From contig JAZUPH010000029.1 in assembly GCA_045605145.1 (NCBI GenBank), positions 1 through 20,956 on the forward strand: a stretch of DNA of 20,956 nt, in the 5' to 3' direction. Shown here piece by piece: positions 15,362 through 20,956 of this stretch (positions within the stretch are counted from its first letter, which is position 1; every line of letters starts with the position of its first letter). A program made the position numbers and the translations under genes. Source of the stretch: CAMNAO01 sp045605145. Lineage in GTDB: Bacteria > Bacillota > Clostridia > Oscillospirales > Oscillospiraceae. The notes under the pieces are model-generated. The model saw nothing but the letters and a program-made list of their open reading frames with translations. It was not told the DNA's origin and searched no databases.

Positions 15362-15625
15362 TCATTTCATCAGCTTTGACAGCTGATCTATTATGTTGCG
15401 CCCGGACTGAGTGTTGAGAATATCGTTCAGGGCGCTCTGCATCGCCTTTGTATCGCCGTTTTCCAGCGCGCGGGTCAGCGCGTCACCGTTTTGCTGGAGT
15501 ATTGCCTCAACAGCTTTGCCGTCGGCGCTCTCTGCCAGCTTTTCCACTTCGCCCAGTTTTCCCTTCAGCTTATCGCCGCCCTGGGAAGAAAGAAATGCGT
15601 TGGCCGCGTTTTTGATATCCCTCAT
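15362..15625 (-). CDS. Hypothetical 87-residue helical protein
   Basis: First gene of the three-gene minus-strand operon. It is charged, entirely helical-looking and lacks cysteine and membrane segments (MRDIKNAANAFLSSQGGDKL, then LQQNGDALTRALENGDTKAM, then IIDQLSKLMK). A strong GAGGGGTG lies 4 nt before the ATG at 15625. No function can be assigned. Confidence 0.75.
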   Translation of the reverse strand: MRDIKNAANAFLSSQGGDKLKGKLGEVEKLAESADGKAVEAILQQNGDALTRALENGDTKAMQSALNDILNTQSGRNIIDQLSKLMK

Positions 15626-15652
15626 ATTACACCCCTCAGCATTTATTAAAGC

Positions 15653-15680
15653 ACGCTATGCTGCTGTTATATTATATTCA
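15653..15680 (-). promoter_or_regulatory. Possible sporulation sigma promoter of the three-gene operon
   Basis: On the minus strand TGAATA (15680-15675) is followed by 14 nt and CATAGCGT (15660-15653). The -35 fits the SigE/SigF/SigG group well. The -10 shares only the CATA start with SigE (CATACANT) or SigG (CATNNTA) boxes. The implied start near 15647 would place the ribosome binding site about 10 nt downstream. Confidence 0.3.
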
Positions 15681-15702
15681 ACCCCTACTGAAAGTGACAC
15701 TA

Positions 15703-16167
15703 ATGAAAATACTGCTGATTTCAGACACACACAAAGTCATATCCCGCGCTGCCGCTGCCATCACCATGGAAAAGCCTGAGATGGTCATACACCTTGGCGA
15801 CCATCTCAAGGACGGGGAAGAACTTAAGGCAAAGTTTACTCAAATCCCCTTTTACTGCCTGCGCGGCAACTGCGACATGGCCGGTATCGGCAGGGAAGAG
15901 CTGCTGGTCGATTTGTGCGGCCATCGCATTTTCGCCGCCCATGGACACAGGCAGAATGTAAAGCGGGATCTTTACGGCATTTACTTTGCCGCACTTGACA
16001 ACGAGGCGGATGTATCTCTTTTCGGTCACACCCATTTTCCCACAGTGCAGGACAAGGACGGCATCCTCCTTGTAAATCCCGGCACCGCGTCGGGATTTAC
16101 GCCCACCGCAGCCATACTCACTCTTTCAGAAGGGGACGCTCCCACAGCCCAGATTATCCGAATCTGA
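15703..16167 (+). CDS. YfcE/MJ0936-type metallophosphoesterase
   Basis: Small calcineurin-like phosphodiesterase of the YfcE group, which hydrolyses phosphodiesters in vitro with unclear cellular substrate. The 154 residues carry all five motifs: ISDTH (6-10), HLGDH (about 30-34), GNCD (about 54-57), AHGH (about 79-82) and GHTH (about 108-111), with NPGTASG near the C-terminus. I chose ATG 15703, preceded by GAAAGTGA; an upstream ATG at 15658 would add 15 residues in front of the MKILLISDTH start typical of the family. It ends at a strong terminator and directly precedes the spoIIG promoter. Confidence 0.92.
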   Translation: MKILLISDTHKVISRAAAAITMEKPEMVIHLGDHLKDGEELKAKFTQIPFYCLRGNCDMAGIGREELLVDLCGHRIFAAHGHRQNVKRDLYGIYFAALDNEADVSLFGHTHFPTVQDKDGILLVNPGTASGFTPTAAILTLSEGDAPTAQIIRI

Positions 16168-16189
16168 GTACACGATTTAATCAGACACA

Positions 16190-16230
16190 CCGCCGCAACG
16201 GGTAATGCACCCTGCGGCGGCTTTCTTTTT
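16190..16230 (+). terminator. Intrinsic terminator after the phosphodiesterase gene
   Basis: CCGCCGCA (16190-16197) pairs with TGCGGCGG (16213-16220), with inner GGG/CCC, followed by CTTTCTTTTT. It isolates the spoIIG operon from upstream transcription. Confidence 0.88.
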
Positions 16231-16255
16231 ATATCCCAATAAGTAGTCCCAAAGC

Positions 16256-16310
16256 CCCGACAAAGGCCATTGAGGGTTTGACCGCTTTTTTACCTGCGGT
16301 GAGTTAGAAT
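16256..16310 (+). promoter_or_regulatory. Candidate Spo0A-activated sigma-A promoter of spoIIGA-sigE
   Basis: TTGACC (16278-16283) and TAGAAT (16305-16310) are separated by 21 nt, far from the usual 17. In Bacillus subtilis the spoIIG promoter has the same oddity (22-nt spacer) and needs phosphorylated Spo0A. Two imperfect reverse 0A boxes (consensus TTCGACA) are CCCGACA at 16256-16262 and TTTGACC at 16277-16283, 21 bp apart and overlapping the -35. Transcription would start near 16317. Confidence 0.55.
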
Positions 16311-16327
16311 GTAATCCGAAAGGGGTG

Positions 16328-17182
16328 ATGCCGCTGCAGGTCATATATATGGATGAGCTGCTGATATTAAACTTTATAACAGACTATCTGGCACTCAGTG
16401 CGGCGGCAATCCTGTCCGGGGAGATAATCCGGCGGCGCAGAATCGCACTGGCGGCGCTTATCGGTGCGGCATATGCCGCGATAACCGTTATATGCCGAAT
16501 GAGCGTTCTTGTCAGGCTGCCATTTCAGCTGCTTGTGGCAGCCCTTATGATACTCACCGCCTACGGCATAAGGGCGCATTTACTAAGGCTTGTGCTGTGC
16601 TTCTGTGGCGTGTCGGCTCTTTTCTGCGGCGCTGTAACGGCCTTTGGCCTTGTTCTGGGGCGGCAGCAGACAGGTGCGCTGTTGTCGGTGGATCTGCGGC
16701 TGCTTTCCATATCGGTACTGCTGTGCTATGGGGTGATAAGCATGGGTTTCAGAAAGCTCCTGCGCGATGCAAAAGAGCGTAAGCTCATCAGTATCAAAGT
16801 ATGCTTCGCCGGGCGGGAATGCCATCTGAGGGGGCTGTACGACAGCGGCAATAAATTGCGCGATCCAATCAGCGGCAGGGGAGTGGTAGTCACCACTTTT
16901 GAAAAGCTCAGACATATCTTTCCTCATGATCTGTGTGCCCTACTGTCTGCCGCCGACCTGTCACAGTCGTCGCAGGCCCTGATTTTGCTGTCAGGCAGTC
17001 CGCACAGCACGCGCTTCGGCCTAATACCCTACAGCAGTGTGGGTACGTCAAAGGGAATGATGCTGACATTCAGACCGGATGCAATCGAAGTTGACGGAAC
17101 TATGGAGCAGGGGAGAGCCGTTGCCTTTTCACCTACTGCGATCTCACCTGGTAATGACTTTGACGCCATAATCAACCTTTAA
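16328..17182 (+). CDS. spoIIGA: Sporulation sigma-E factor processing peptidase SpoIIGA
   Basis: Membrane-embedded aspartic protease that removes the pro-peptide of SigE in the mother cell after septation, on a signal from the forespore protein SpoIIR. The 284 residues have an N-terminal half of about five hydrophobic segments (from VIYMDELLILNF up to about residue 140) and a soluble C-terminal protease domain. The catalytic Asp is D172 in GLYDSGNKLRDP. The C-terminus has the family's GLIPYSSVG and FDAIINL. A GTG at 16325 or the ATG at 16328 may be used: AAAGGGG lies immediately upstream, with unusually tight spacing. It is followed 23 nt later by its substrate gene sigE. Confidence 0.93.
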   Translation: MPLQVIYMDELLILNFITDYLALSAAAILSGEIIRRRRIALAALIGAAYAAITVICRMSVLVRLPFQLLVAALMILTAYGIRAHLLRLVLCFCGVSALFCGAVTAFGLVLGRQQTGALLSVDLRLLSISVLLCYGVISMGFRKLLRDAKERKLISIKVCFAGRECHLRGLYDSGNKLRDPISGRGVVVTTFEKLRHIFPHDLCALLSAADLSQSSQALILLSGSPHSTRFGLIPYSSVGTSKGMMLTFRPDAIEVDGTMEQGRAVAFSPTAISPGNDFDAIINL

Positions 17183-17205
17183 AAACAGCGAAAGGAGCAA
17201 AATTT

Positions 17206-17922
17206 ATGGATCTGAGACGCGCTATCAACAGTTTTGGCAGCCTGCTGACCCGCCTTGGCGTGCTGGGCACTCAGCCGCTTATGTATGTTGGCGGAAGCGA
17301 TACACTGCCTCCACCCCTTACCAAAGAAGAGGAGGGGAGAGCCTTCAGCCTTCTGAAAACCGACCCCGCCGCAGCGCACAAAATGATGATAGAACACAAT
17401 CTGCGCCTTGTTGTGTACATTGCAAAGCGCTTTGAGAACACCGGTCACAGCCTTGAGGACATGGTATCCATCGGAACGATCGGCCTAATTAAGGCGATAA
17501 ACACCTTCGACCCGGAGAAAAATATAAAGCTGGCCACCTACGCCAGCCGCTGTATTGAGAATGAAATACTCATGTTCCTGCGTAAAACCGGCAATCAAAA
17601 GTCGGAGATTTCCTTTGATGAGCCGCTGAACACCGATTGGGACGGCAACGAGCTGCTGCTGTCGGACATACTGGGTACAGATAACGATGTGGTGATGCAG
17701 CCCATTGAGGACGATATTGATCGCCAGATCCTCCATTATGCCGTCTCAAAACTGCCGGAGCGGGATAAAACCATCATCAGCCTGCGCTACGGTATCGGGG
17801 GCGTCAAGGAAAAGACACAGAAAGAGGTGGCAGACCTGCTGGGTATATCCCAATCCTACATAAGCCGTCTGGAAAAACGCATCCTGTTCAAGCTGAGAAA
17901 AGAGATACTGAGCATGACATAA
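17206..17922 (+). CDS. sigE: Sporulation sigma factor SigE precursor
   Basis: Early mother-cell sigma factor, made as an inactive membrane-associated precursor. The 238 residues start with a pro-sequence of about 27 residues, and the processing region MYVGGSDTLPPPL aligns with the Bacillus site (cleavage expected near residues 27/28). Region 2 has NLRLVVYIAKRFENTGHSLED and GTIGLIKAINTFDPEKNIKL. Region 4 has the helix-turn-helix TQKEVADLLGISQSYISRLEK. AAGGAG precedes the ATG at 17206. It is cotranscribed with spoIIGA and ends at a perfect hairpin terminator. Confidence 0.97.
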   Translation: MDLRRAINSFGSLLTRLGVLGTQPLMYVGGSDTLPPPLTKEEEGRAFSLLKTDPAAAHKMMIEHNLRLVVYIAKRFENTGHSLEDMVSIGTIGLIKAINTFDPEKNIKLATYASRCIENEILMFLRKTGNQKSEISFDEPLNTDWDGNELLLSDILGTDNDVVMQPIEDDIDRQILHYAVSKLPERDKTIISLRYGIGGVKEKTQKEVADLLGISQSYISRLEKRILFKLRKEILSMT

Positions 17923-17932
17923 CCGAAAACAG

Positions 17933-17960
17933 GTATAAACTTTGCCCAACGGGAAATACT
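17933..17960 (+). promoter_or_regulatory. Candidate sigma-F promoter of sigG
   Basis: GTATA (17933-17937) fits the forespore -35 GYATA. GGAAATACT (17952-17960) matches the SigF -10 pattern GGNNANANT at every fixed position. The 14-nt spacer is slightly short. SigF transcribes sigG in Bacillus. The -10 lies within the first arm of the terminator hairpin, so a start near 17967 would leave that arm out of the RNA. Confidence 0.45.
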
Positions 17961-17985
17961 GACCGTACAGTATTTCCCGGTTTTT
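17950..17985 (+). terminator. Intrinsic terminator after sigE
   Basis: A perfect 12-bp stem, CGGGAAATACTG (17950-17961) with CAGTATTTCCCG (17968-17979), closes a 6-nt loop and is followed by GTTTTTATG. It would end spoIIGA-sigE mRNA before sigG, which lies 28 nt further. Confidence 0.85.
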
Positions 17986-18013
17986 ATGCCGCGGAGGTCG
18001 TCGGAGGCAGTGT

Positions 18014-18790
18014 ATGGCATTTACAGGCAAGGTCGAGATTTGCGGAGTAAACACATCAAAACTTACTGTACTGAGCGCCAAGGAGACGGATGAACTGCTC
18101 CGAAGAAGCAAAAATGGTGACAAATCAGCTCGAGAAGCGCTGATTTCCGGCAATTTAAGGCTTGTTTTGTCAGTAATTCAGAAGTTTTCAAACCGCAGTG
18201 AAAACGCAGATGATCTGTTTCAGGTGGGCTGTATCGGCCTTATAAAGGCCATTGACAACTTTGATATTACGCTGAATGTGCGTTTTTCAACTTATGGCGT
18301 ACCCATGATAATAGGCGAGATACGAAGGTACCTTCGTGATAACAACGCGATCCGCGTCACAAGAAGCATACGCGACACGGCGTTCAAGGTAATGCAGGCA
18401 AGAGAATTGCTCATGAGCCAATCACAGCGGGAGCCGACAGTTGAAATGATAGCCAAGCACCTTGGTATCAAAAAAGAGGACGTTGCCGAAGCTATGGATG
18501 CCATACAGGATCCGGTATCACTGTACGATCCGGTGTATTCGGAAAACGGCGATCAGCTATGCAATATCGATCAGCTTTGGGACAGGCAGAACACAGATGA
18601 AAGCTGGCTTAATCAGATTGCGGTTGATGAGGCATACAGGAAACTCACTGACAGGGAAAAGAGGATCTTTGACCTGCGCTTCTTCGAAGGTAAGACACAG
18701 ATGCAGGTCGCAGAAGAAATCGGGATAAGCCAGGCACAGGTTTCACGCATTGAAAAGAACGCAATCGGCCAAATAAAAAAGTGTCTGTAG
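18014..18790 (+). CDS. sigG: Forespore sigma factor SigG
   Basis: Late forespore sigma factor controlling spore DNA protection, germination receptors and related genes. The 258 residues show the SigF/SigG-type start KVEICGVNTSKLTVLSAKET, region 2 with DDLFQVGCIGLIKAIDNFDI and FSTYGVPMIIGEIRRYLRD, region 3 with REPTVEMIAKHLGI, and a region 4 helix-turn-helix TQMQVAEEIGISQAQVSRIEK. GGAGG sits about 6 nt before the ATG at 18014. The spoIIGA-sigE-sigG order is the classic sporulation cluster. ftsZ, often upstream in Clostridia and Bacillus, is absent here. Confidence 0.96.
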   Translation: MAFTGKVEICGVNTSKLTVLSAKETDELLRRSKNGDKSAREALISGNLRLVLSVIQKFSNRSENADDLFQVGCIGLIKAIDNFDITLNVRFSTYGVPMIIGEIRRYLRDNNAIRVTRSIRDTAFKVMQARELLMSQSQREPTVEMIAKHLGIKKEDVAEAMDAIQDPVSLYDPVYSENGDQLCNIDQLWDRQNTDESWLNQIAVDEAYRKLTDREKRIFDLRFFEGKTQMQVAEEIGISQAQVSRIEKNAIGQIKKCL

Positions 18791-18807
18791 TTTTTGCAAT
18801 CAGCAAG

Positions 18808-18835
18808 CGGTATTTGCAGTTAGATGCCAATACCG
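18808..18835 (+). other. Hairpin just after sigG
   Basis: CGGTATT (18808-18814) pairs with AATACCG (18829-18835), with inner GCA/TGC pairing and a 6-nt loop. No U tract follows on the plus strand, so it is a weak terminator at best and may instead be a 3'-end processing stem. Confidence 0.4.
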
Positions 18836-18897
18836 GAAAAACAGCGCCGCACGTACAGGGGAGCCATAGCGTCATCACGCACAAGGGAGAAATTCCC

Positions 18898-19008
18898 ATG
18901 GACGACACATTAGAAACACACTCCCTGCAAATCCACAGAAAATTAAACAAAATAAAAATTTTGTTTAATTTAGGGGGGCGGAAACGGCGTCTATTGGACT
19001 GTTTATAA
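18898..19008 (+). CDS. Possible 36-residue basic peptide
   Basis: An ATG at 18898 preceded by AAGGGAGA (8-nt gap) opens 36 codons ending in TAA at 19006. The peptide has an acidic start (MDDTLETHSLQ), then a basic, hydrophobic part (KLNKIKILFNL, GGRKRRLL) and one Cys. Much of its middle is encoded by a perfect A/T-rich inverted repeat, which could equally mean the segment is a structural DNA/RNA element and not a gene. No family is recognised. Confidence 0.3.
   Translation: MDDTLETHSLQIHRKLNKIKILFNLGGRKRRLLDCL
18940..18971. repeat. Perfect 14-bp A/T-rich inverted repeat
   Basis: AAATTAAACAAAAT (18940-18953) and ATTTTGTTTAATTT (18958-18971) are exact reverse complements around an AAAA loop. 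There is only one G/C pair position per arm in a region otherwise of mixed composition. It is directly followed by AGGGGGGCGG. Confidence 0.85.
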
Positions 19009-19086
19009 TGGACATGGCTTTGGCAGTGTGTTAATTGCCTGTATGAGCCAATGTTGTATGCGCCGGGATAGCTAGTTATCGTAACA

Positions 19087-19195
19087 GCGCGATCTTATGC
19101 TCTGCTGTTTGCAAGCTATGCAGTAACTGTCTGCGCATAATGATCCGCGCATATCAAAGACCGGCCTGCCTTTCCATTCGGCGTGCCGGTCTTTT
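19087..19195 (+). ncRNA. Candidate structured small RNA between sigG and radA
   Basis: GCGCGATCTTATGC (19087-19100) pairs over 14 bp with GCATAATGATCCGCGC (19135-19150), with two single bulged bases. The 34-nt loop holds an inner CTGC/GCAG stem (19102-19105 with 19120-19123). Five nt later a strong terminator begins. The 5' end is unknown: TTGGCA (19022-19027), 16 nt, TATGAG is one weak promoter candidate, and TATAAT at 19004-19009 has no good -35. It could also be the processed 3' UTR of sigG. I match it to no known RNA family. Confidence 0.4.
19156..19195 (+). terminator. Intrinsic terminator of the intergenic transcript
   Basis: AAAGACCGGC (19156-19165) pairs with GCCGGTCTTT (19185-19194), with inner GCC/GGC, ending in CTTTTCG. 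No annotated gene ends nearby, so it implies either a long sigG 3' UTR or an independent RNA. Confidence 0.8.
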
Positions 19196-19242
19196 CGTAA
19201 TAACCATTGTTCTCTATTATAATTATTAAGGAATCCTATAAT

Positions 19243-19437
19243 ATGAATCACAGTGTCATTAATTATATCTCCCGCTGTCTTAGCTGTCCGGAACGCATAT
19301 CCGGCAATTGTCACAGACGCGCTCAGTGCGTTGTCTACAGGCCGAACAACTGTACAATATCCGGCGTTCATCCTCACACAATTGACAATACTTTCTCGGC
19401 TGTTACAGCACGCCGCTCAGCCGCAGCGCCTCACTGA
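19243..19437 (+). CDS. Possible 64-residue Cys-rich zinc-knuckle-like protein
   Basis: An ATG at 19243 with AAGGA about 10 nt upstream opens 64 codons. The peptide contains CLSCPERISGNCHRRAQC (C-x2-C-x7-C-x5-C) followed by VVYRPNNC. The CPxR...GxCH...C...Y order resembles small phage-type zinc-binding peptides (CPxRxxGCHxxC), recalled and not verified. The last 12 codons overlap the 3' end of radA on the other strand, which counts against the full length. Confidence is low. Confidence 0.35.
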   Translation: MNHSVINYISRCLSCPERISGNCHRRAQCVVYRPNNCTISGVHPHTIDNTFSAVTARRSAAAPH

Positions 19438-20779
19438 TCGTCTTTGCGTACATCAGCTCGATACCGTCGGCGGCATTTGTGTCAATCTTGCACTGGCTGG
19501 GTATGATGCATTTTTTGAAGCCCATCTTTTTAAGCTCACCAAGCCGCTGGTCGACATTTTTCACACTGCGCAACTCGCCGGTCAGGCCAACCTCACCGAA
19601 GGCCGCCATATCGTCCGGAATTGGCCTGTCTCTGAAGCTGGAAGAAATTGCAAGAATTGTTGCAAGGTCGCCTGCAGTTTCGTTCAGATTAAGTCCGCCG
19701 ATAACATTGATATGCGAATCACAGCCACTGATTCTGAAGCCGCAGCGCTTTTCAAGTACTGCCAGAAGAAGCAGCGCTCTGTTATACTCCACGCCGTTTG
19801 AGGTCCTGCGGGCATTACCGGCAATGCAGGCGGTCACAAGAGCCTGAACCTCGGCCAGGATGGGTCTGGTACCCTCCATAACGCAGGTCACGCAGGTGCC
19901 TGATGCGCCCAATGGACGCCCGGAAAGCAAGGATTCTGAGGGATTCGGCACCTCAACAAGGCCTTTATCGTGCATTTCAAACACGCCGATCTCATTTGTG
20001 GAGCCGAAACGGTTCTTCGCCGCGCGGAGAATGCGGTAATTGGATGACTGCGAGCCCTCAAAATACAGCACACAGTCCACCATATGCTCCATAACTTTTG
20101 GGCCTGCGATAGCTCCCTCTTTATTGACATGGCCAACCAGAAACACGGTGATGCCGCGGCTTTTAGAAAGGCGCATAAGTGTCAGCGTACACTCCTTGAC
20201 CTGGGCAACACTGCCGGGTGCAGAGCTTAAAGTATCGGCATACAGGGTCTGCACGGAGTCGACAATGACCACATCGGGCGAAATTTTATCAATTTCCTCT
20301 AAAATGCGGCCCATATCGGTCTCGGCAAGCACCATAAGCTCGTCGTTTACTGCACCAAGCCTTGCCGCGCGCATTTTGATCTGACGCAGAGATTCCTCAC
20401 CTGATACATACAGAACCTTACTGCCGGTCGCTGCAAGCTGATTGGAAATTTGCAGCAGGAGCGTTGATTTGCCGATGCCCGGCTCACCCGCCATCAGAAC
20501 CAGAGAACCCTGCACAGCACCGCCGCCTAAAACGCGATCCAGTTCATCGGTGCCGGTGACAAAGCGCACTTCCCTGTCGATGCCTACCTCGCTGAGCTTG
20601 ACAGCTGCGCTTTCAAAGGCTACGCGCCCCTTTGCGCCGGATGAGTCGCTCTTGGTATTGCCCCAGCTTGCCGGACGCTCCGCCATAGTATTAAATTGAC
20701 CGCAATTCGGACATTTTCCGTACCATTTTGGCGATTCATAGCCACATTCTGAGCAAAAAAATACAGTTTTAGCTTTCAT
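19403..20779 (-). CDS. radA: DNA repair protein RadA (Sms)
   Basis: RecA-like ATPase and helicase that processes recombination intermediates. The 458 residues show the N-terminal zinc finger (C9, C12, C23, C26 in CSECGYESPKWYGKCPNC), Walker A GEPGIGKSTLL (98-108), VVIVDSVQTLY as Walker B (near 176-186), the RadA-specific KNRFGSTNEIGVFEM (near 255), and a C-terminal Lon-protease-like domain (FGEVGLTGELRSV). The ATG at 20779 has GGAG 6 nt upstream; a TTG two codons earlier is less likely. It overlaps the upstream amidase gene by 11 nt. Confidence 0.96.
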   Translation of the reverse strand: MKAKTVFFCSECGYESPKWYGKCPNCGQFNTMAERPASWGNTKSDSSGAKGRVAFESAAVKLSEVGIDREVRFVTGTDELDRVLGGGAVQGSLVLMAGEPGIGKSTLLLQISNQLAATGSKVLYVSGEESLRQIKMRAARLGAVNDELMVLAETDMGRILEEIDKISPDVVIVDSVQTLYADTLSSAPGSVAQVKECTLTLMRLSKSRGITVFLVGHVNKEGAIAGPKVMEHMVDCVLYFEGSQSSNYRILRAAKNRFGSTNEIGVFEMHDKGLVEVPNPSESLLSGRPLGASGTCVTCVMEGTRPILAEVQALVTACIAGNARRTSNGVEYNRALLLLAVLEKRCGFRISGCDSHINVIGGLNLNETAGDLATILAISSSFRDRPIPDDMAAFGEVGLTGELRSVKNVDQRLGELKKMGFKKCIIPSQCKIDTNAADGIELMYAKTISEALRLSGVL

Positions 20780-20956
20780 AAACAACTCCGCTGCAGTAGC
20801 TGACGACCGTAACAGCTATCACTGCCGCCAGCTTTGTTTGGTATCCGCCCTGCAATAACAGCCTTTCCTCATCGGGATTCGATAGAAAGCCGCACTCAAT
20901 CAGCACTGCGGGGCAGTTAACACTCTTCATTAGGTAAATATCGCCGGAAACTCTCT
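20769..20956 (-). CDS. N-acetylmuramoyl-L-alanine amidase, CwlD-like (partial, C-terminus)
   Basis: Only the last 61 residues lie in the window; the 5' part is beyond position 20956. CPAVLIECGFLSNPDEE followed by YQTKLAAVIA is the C-terminal signature of Amidase_3 zinc amidases, with the catalytic Glu in IECGF. The close IYLMKSVNCPAVLIECGFLSN phrasing and short C-terminal tail fit CwlD, which makes muramic-delta-lactam in spore cortex. The assignment to CwlD and not another Amidase_3 protein is inference. The stop (20769-20771) lies inside the start of radA. Confidence 0.85.
   Translation of the reverse strand, partial: RVSGDIYLMKSVNCPAVLIECGFLSNPDEERLLLQGGYQTKLAAVIAVTVVSYCSGVVYES

Noticed and set aside
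19072..19377. Minus-strand ORF of 101 codons in the sigG-radA gap
   Set aside because: It runs through the terminator and the paired stem, has no ribosome binding site and an unstructured composition.
1..20956. Mobile element, prophage, CRISPR array, tRNA or attachment site
   Set aside because: No transposase, integrase, regular repeat array or tRNA-like fold was found anywhere in the window on reading both strands.

Overview
The window reads as chromosomal DNA of a spore-forming, anaerobic Gram-positive bacterium of class Clostridia. My best guess is Oscillospirales/Oscillospiraceae, from moderately high G+C, AGGAGG-type ribosome binding sites and protein style; the placement is inference. 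The sporulation genes are direct evidence: yunB, a cotJA/cotJB fusion, cotJC, spoIIGA, sigE, sigG and the end of a cwlD-type amidase. I see no phage, IS element, CRISPR array or integrase, so this is core chromosome with a few unexplained patches.

Layout. 1-1600: a MATE transporter converging on the RNase P RNA gene (minus), with one shared perfect hairpin terminator. 1940-2020: two near-consensus sigma-A promoters back to back drive rnpB leftward and murD rightward. 2054-8008: a plus-strand run of murD, a PLP enzyme of the aluminium-resistance/methionine gamma-lyase-like family, yunB, ligA and a protein resembling a metallo-beta-lactamase fold without metal ligands, closed by a terminator. 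8114-9178: the cotJ operon, with CotJA and CotJB fused in one reading frame. 9384-10058: a hemolysin III/PAQR membrane protein, sharing a bidirectional terminator with the minus-strand pair mgtE and a ProX-type tRNA-editing gene. The mgtE leader (12030-12200) holds a consensus promoter, a 25-codon upstream ORF with a good ribosome binding site, and several hairpins.

12334-14540: a class I aminotransferase and trpS. 14576-15625: three small overlapping minus-strand genes of unknown function. 15703-16167: a YfcE-type phosphodiesterase. 16256-18790: the sporulation sigma cluster spoIIGA-sigE-sigG. Its first promoter has the unusually long spacer known from Bacillus spoIIG. A candidate sigma-F promoter for sigG is embedded in the terminator hairpin of the upstream genes.

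18791-19402 is the least explained stretch: about 600 nt with a perfect 14-bp A/T hairpin inside a 36-codon ORF, a 14-bp bulged stem followed directly by an intrinsic terminator (a candidate small RNA), and a 64-codon Cys-rich ORF. 19403-20956: radA (minus) overlapping the 3' end of a CwlD-like amidase gene that runs off the window.

The genes link cell-wall synthesis, DNA replication/repair and translation housekeeping with the mother-cell (SigE) and forespore (SigG) programmes.
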